Shown one piece after another: positions 62,376-64,000 of a stretch of DNA of 64,000 nt. This DNA comes from Sphaerisporangium sp040685555 (GTDB lineage: Bacteria > Actinomycetota > Actinomycetes > Streptosporangiales > Streptosporangiaceae), in NCBI RefSeq assembly GCF_040685555.1, contig NZ_JBFBIK010000006.1:67161-131160 (forward strand), in the 5' to 3' direction. Under the pieces are notes generated by a model, which saw only the letters and a program-made list of their open reading frames with translations, was not told where the DNA came from and did no database searches. Every line of letters begins with the position of its first letter. Position 1 is the stretch's first letter. A program made the position numbers and the translations under genes.

Positions 62376-63350
62376 TCATCCCCATCTCGCGGCCTGCTGG
62401 TAGGGGTCGGAAGCCCCCAACGCCATATTGACGATCTCCTCGACGTCCCCGTCGGTATATTCCTGCGGCAGGGACATGTCGAGCCGGGAGAAGAGTGCCC
62501 GCACCTCCTCCGCCGTCGCGGAGTCGGACAACAGCACGTCCTTGGCCTGTTTCACGTACAAGGTGCGCGCCTGCTGAAGGCTGGCGTGCAGTTCGGTACC
62601 CCAGCAGTCCAGAGCCAGCGTGTCCCCCGTCAGCACCGTGGCGGGAAAGTCCGGCCCCCGTTGGCTGATGAAAAGGTAACGAGACGACAGTTCATAGCGG
62701 AACGTCGACACAACCGACGAAAATCCGATTTCTATGTCAAGAAGCTCGTAGCGTTGCTGGTGCCAGCAGGCCGCGATGATCGTCGCGTAAAGCTCCCTCC
62801 GTGTCCCGTCCATCGTCCAGGACCGCTCTGGGCTGTCAGCCCTCGTGGCGAGGCTCTGGTGCAGTCGGACGAAGCGATGACAGAGTCGCGTGTCGGCCGG
62901 ATCCAGGATCTCCAACCGGACGATCAACGCCTTCCTCCCCAGACGGGCGTTCTCCACGCACTCGGGCAGCGTGACAGCACGCACATACGCTCCTGTCGAC
63001 CCCTTGAAGATCCAACGATCGGTGTCCATGCGAGCGTCGGCCAGAAAACGCTTGAACTCCTCGCCCTTTGTCAGCCGTACCGCAGAGTTTTCCTGCAAGA
63101 GGGCCGGGAGGAGGTCGAGTTTACGATTGGTGGCCTCAATGGCGCTTTCAACGCTGCCCTCGGCCGATTCCGCGCGCATCCGGCTTCGTAACATGACGAA
63201 GGCCAGCACCGCGAGGGTGGCGACTGTGGCATTGCTGACGGCACCGTCCGGAGCGATACCGGCAATGTCCAAGGCACTGATGATCACCGCCAGCACAAGC
63301 GCTATAAGGACGTCGAAGTTGATGCCGATCCAGATGAGAATCCGTCTCAT
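62376..63350 (-). CDS. Two-helix membrane protein with unknown cytoplasmic domain
   Basis: The 324-residue protein starts MRRILIWIGINFDVLIALVL, has two closely spaced transmembrane helices (about residues 4-30 and 38-54), a helical linker (SVESAIEATNRKLDLLPALL) and a C-terminal domain of about 220 residues with segments RWIFKGSTGAYVRAVTLPEC, LIVRLEILDPADTRLCHRF and SRYLFISQRGPDFPATVL. The pattern W-x-F-x-G ... ILDP-x-D is reminiscent of sensor or effector domains in actinobacterial regulatory proteins, but I cannot name a family. ATG 63350 is chosen (AGGACGG upstream); an in-frame start at 63518 would add non-hydrophobic sequence. No partner gene is adjacent. Confidence 0.7.
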   Translation of the reverse strand: MRRILIWIGINFDVLIALVLAVIISALDIAGIAPDGAVSNATVATLAVLAFVMLRSRMRAESAEGSVESAIEATNRKLDLLPALLQENSAVRLTKGEEFKRFLADARMDTDRWIFKGSTGAYVRAVTLPECVENARLGRKALIVRLEILDPADTRLCHRFVRLHQSLATRADSPERSWTMDGTRRELYATIIAACWHQQRYELLDIEIGFSSVVSTFRYELSSRYLFISQRGPDFPATVLTGDTLALDCWGTELHASLQQARTLYVKQAKDVLLSDSATAEEVRALFSRLDMSLPQEYTDGDVEEIVNMALGASDPYQQAARWG

Positions 63351-64000
63351 GGTCCGTCCTGACACCGGGACTGGGTGTGGATACGAGTGCAGTCTCCAAG
63401 TAGACGACGGATGGATCAAGTTCGCCGGGGATGCCAAGAAATGCGATCGGGCCATGCAGAGACCCAGGGCGCCGATGCCTGCCGCCTCATAGCTGGTCCT
63501 CGCCTCCGCGCGCTGCACACGCTGCGGCTCGGGCTCTATCTTCCAGGGGCCCGGCGGCCCGCTCTCACCAATTCGCGCCTAACGCATCCACGGTGACAGC
63601 TCGAACACGTGACGCGGGTGCCCTCGAGAACTCCACCGGAACAATCATCACTGCCTGCTGGACGAGGTGGCCCGCGTCGCCGACCGGCTTACTTGCTGAT
63701 CACGGCCGTGAACGTCCGTCCCGGCCTTGATGTGCGGGCATGCCATATGCCACCACCGTAGCCATCCGACCTCACACTTCGGATTCACAATTGCTCAGGA
63801 CTGTGTCCGGTGGCGTGATGGGAGTTTCCGCACCCGGTGGTGTGATGGGTGTCTCTGTATCCGGCAGTGGCGGCTCGCCTTCTACGTGCGGGGGTGTGGG
63901 CGCGGCTGGTGTGGAAGGTGGGCAGAGGCCGGCGATCTTTTCCGGTGTGGGAGGTAGGTGTAGGTCCAGCGGTCTTTGCCGGTGCGGTGGCGTTGGTAGA
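63351..64000. other. Gene-poor right edge with one open minus-strand frame entering from outside
   Basis: In these 650 bases no complete gene is supported. On the minus strand one frame is open from the right edge down to a TGA at about 63767, coding a Pro-rich stretch that includes PDTETPITPPGAETPITPPD, a repeated ETPITPP motif; it could be the end of a gene lying outside the window. A different minus-strand frame at the edge reads YQRHRTGKDRWTYTYLP, also gene-like. The stretch 63800-63880 contains an imperfect direct repeat (CCGGTGG-GTGATGGG). No tRNA or transposase could be identified. Confidence 0.35.

Noticed and set aside
63727..63957. Rightward 76-codon frame rich in Cys, Trp, Arg and His
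   Set aside because: No ribosome binding site, codon usage unlike neighbours, and opposite to a better minus-strand frame.
1..64000. tRNA, rRNA, CRISPR arrays, prophage or complete insertion sequences
   Set aside because: Looked for tRNA T-loop words, regularly spaced repeats, integrase and transposase motifs; nothing convincing was found. The tandem repeats are all inside genes or at gene starts.

Overview
The window is a high-GC actinobacterial chromosome segment. I place it in the Streptosporangiales (Streptosporangiaceae-like), which is an inference and not a proven taxon. Support comes from codon use strongly biased to G/C in third positions, frequent GTG and some TTG starts, many 4-nt NTGA stop/start overlaps, an MtrAB two-component system, a WhiB-family iron-sulfur protein and a complete set of coenzyme F420 genes. 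Gene content in the left and middle parts (mtrB, mtrA, ahcY, manB, DUF3499, metallopeptidase-like, whiB, fbiA, fbiB, mannose-1-phosphate guanylyltransferase, glycosyltransferases, LytR-CpsA-Psr) matches a block known from Mycobacterium tuberculosis (Rv3245c to about Rv3267).

Layout. 1-1022: mtrA and the start of mtrB, leftward. 1327-7192: a rightward, tightly overlapping operon (membrane protein, DUF4129, DUF4350, MoxR ATPase, DUF58), followed by a penicillin-binding protein with an NTF2-like domain, a SpoIIM-family membrane protein and an RDD membrane protein. 11198-17090: a complete leftward oligopeptide-type ABC importer (binding lipoprotein, two ATPases, two permeases). 17382-20155: S-adenosylhomocysteinase and a divergent short paralogue. 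20266-24331: a MerR regulator, a CDF metal exporter, and a phosphomannomutase / Trm112-like / SIS-isomerase operon. 24460-33199: DUF3499, a degenerate metallopeptidase-like gene, a giant membrane glycosyltransferase coupled to a DUF5719 protein, whiB, and a large repeat-rich membrane protein. 33417-40328: fbiA-fbiB, a VWA/binding-protein hybrid and fbiC (F420 biosynthesis). 40500-59417: a small membrane protein, an AlkA-like glycosylase, and a long cell-surface polysaccharide region with GDP-mannose synthesis, soluble and membrane glycosyltransferases, two LPG-synthase-TM proteins, a methyltransferase, a tandem FtsX-ectodomain protein, an LCP ligase and a membrane acyltransferase. 59471-64000: an accessory-looking end with an MFS exporter, an acetoacetate-decarboxylase-like enzyme, a tiny Trp-rich secreted peptide, an orphan membrane protein and a gene-poor edge.

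How it fits together. Most genes serve the cell envelope: MtrAB signalling, MoxR/DUF58/transpeptidase functions, GDP-mannose supply (phosphomannomutase and guanylyltransferase), polysaccharide assembly and export-side glycosylation, and attachment by the LCP protein. F420 and methyl-cycle (AHCY) genes are the metabolic exceptions.

Most unusual signals: (i) two independent tandem duplications of a translation-start region, each converted by a period of 3n+2 into a short leader ORF whose stop overlaps the real start; (ii) a second, archaeal/Thermotoga-like SAH-hydrolase paralogue beside the normal one; (iii) a single-pass protein carrying two FtsX extracellular domains without the permease; (iv) an open 48-codon frame directly after the fbiB stop; (v) a 78-residue Trp-rich secreted peptide built with two exact tandem duplications; (vi) Tyr-Gly repeat tails shared by three unrelated membrane proteins; (vii) a recurring -10-like hexamer 6-10 nt before start codons, suggesting leaderless transcripts. 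No tRNA, rRNA, CRISPR array or complete insertion sequence was seen.
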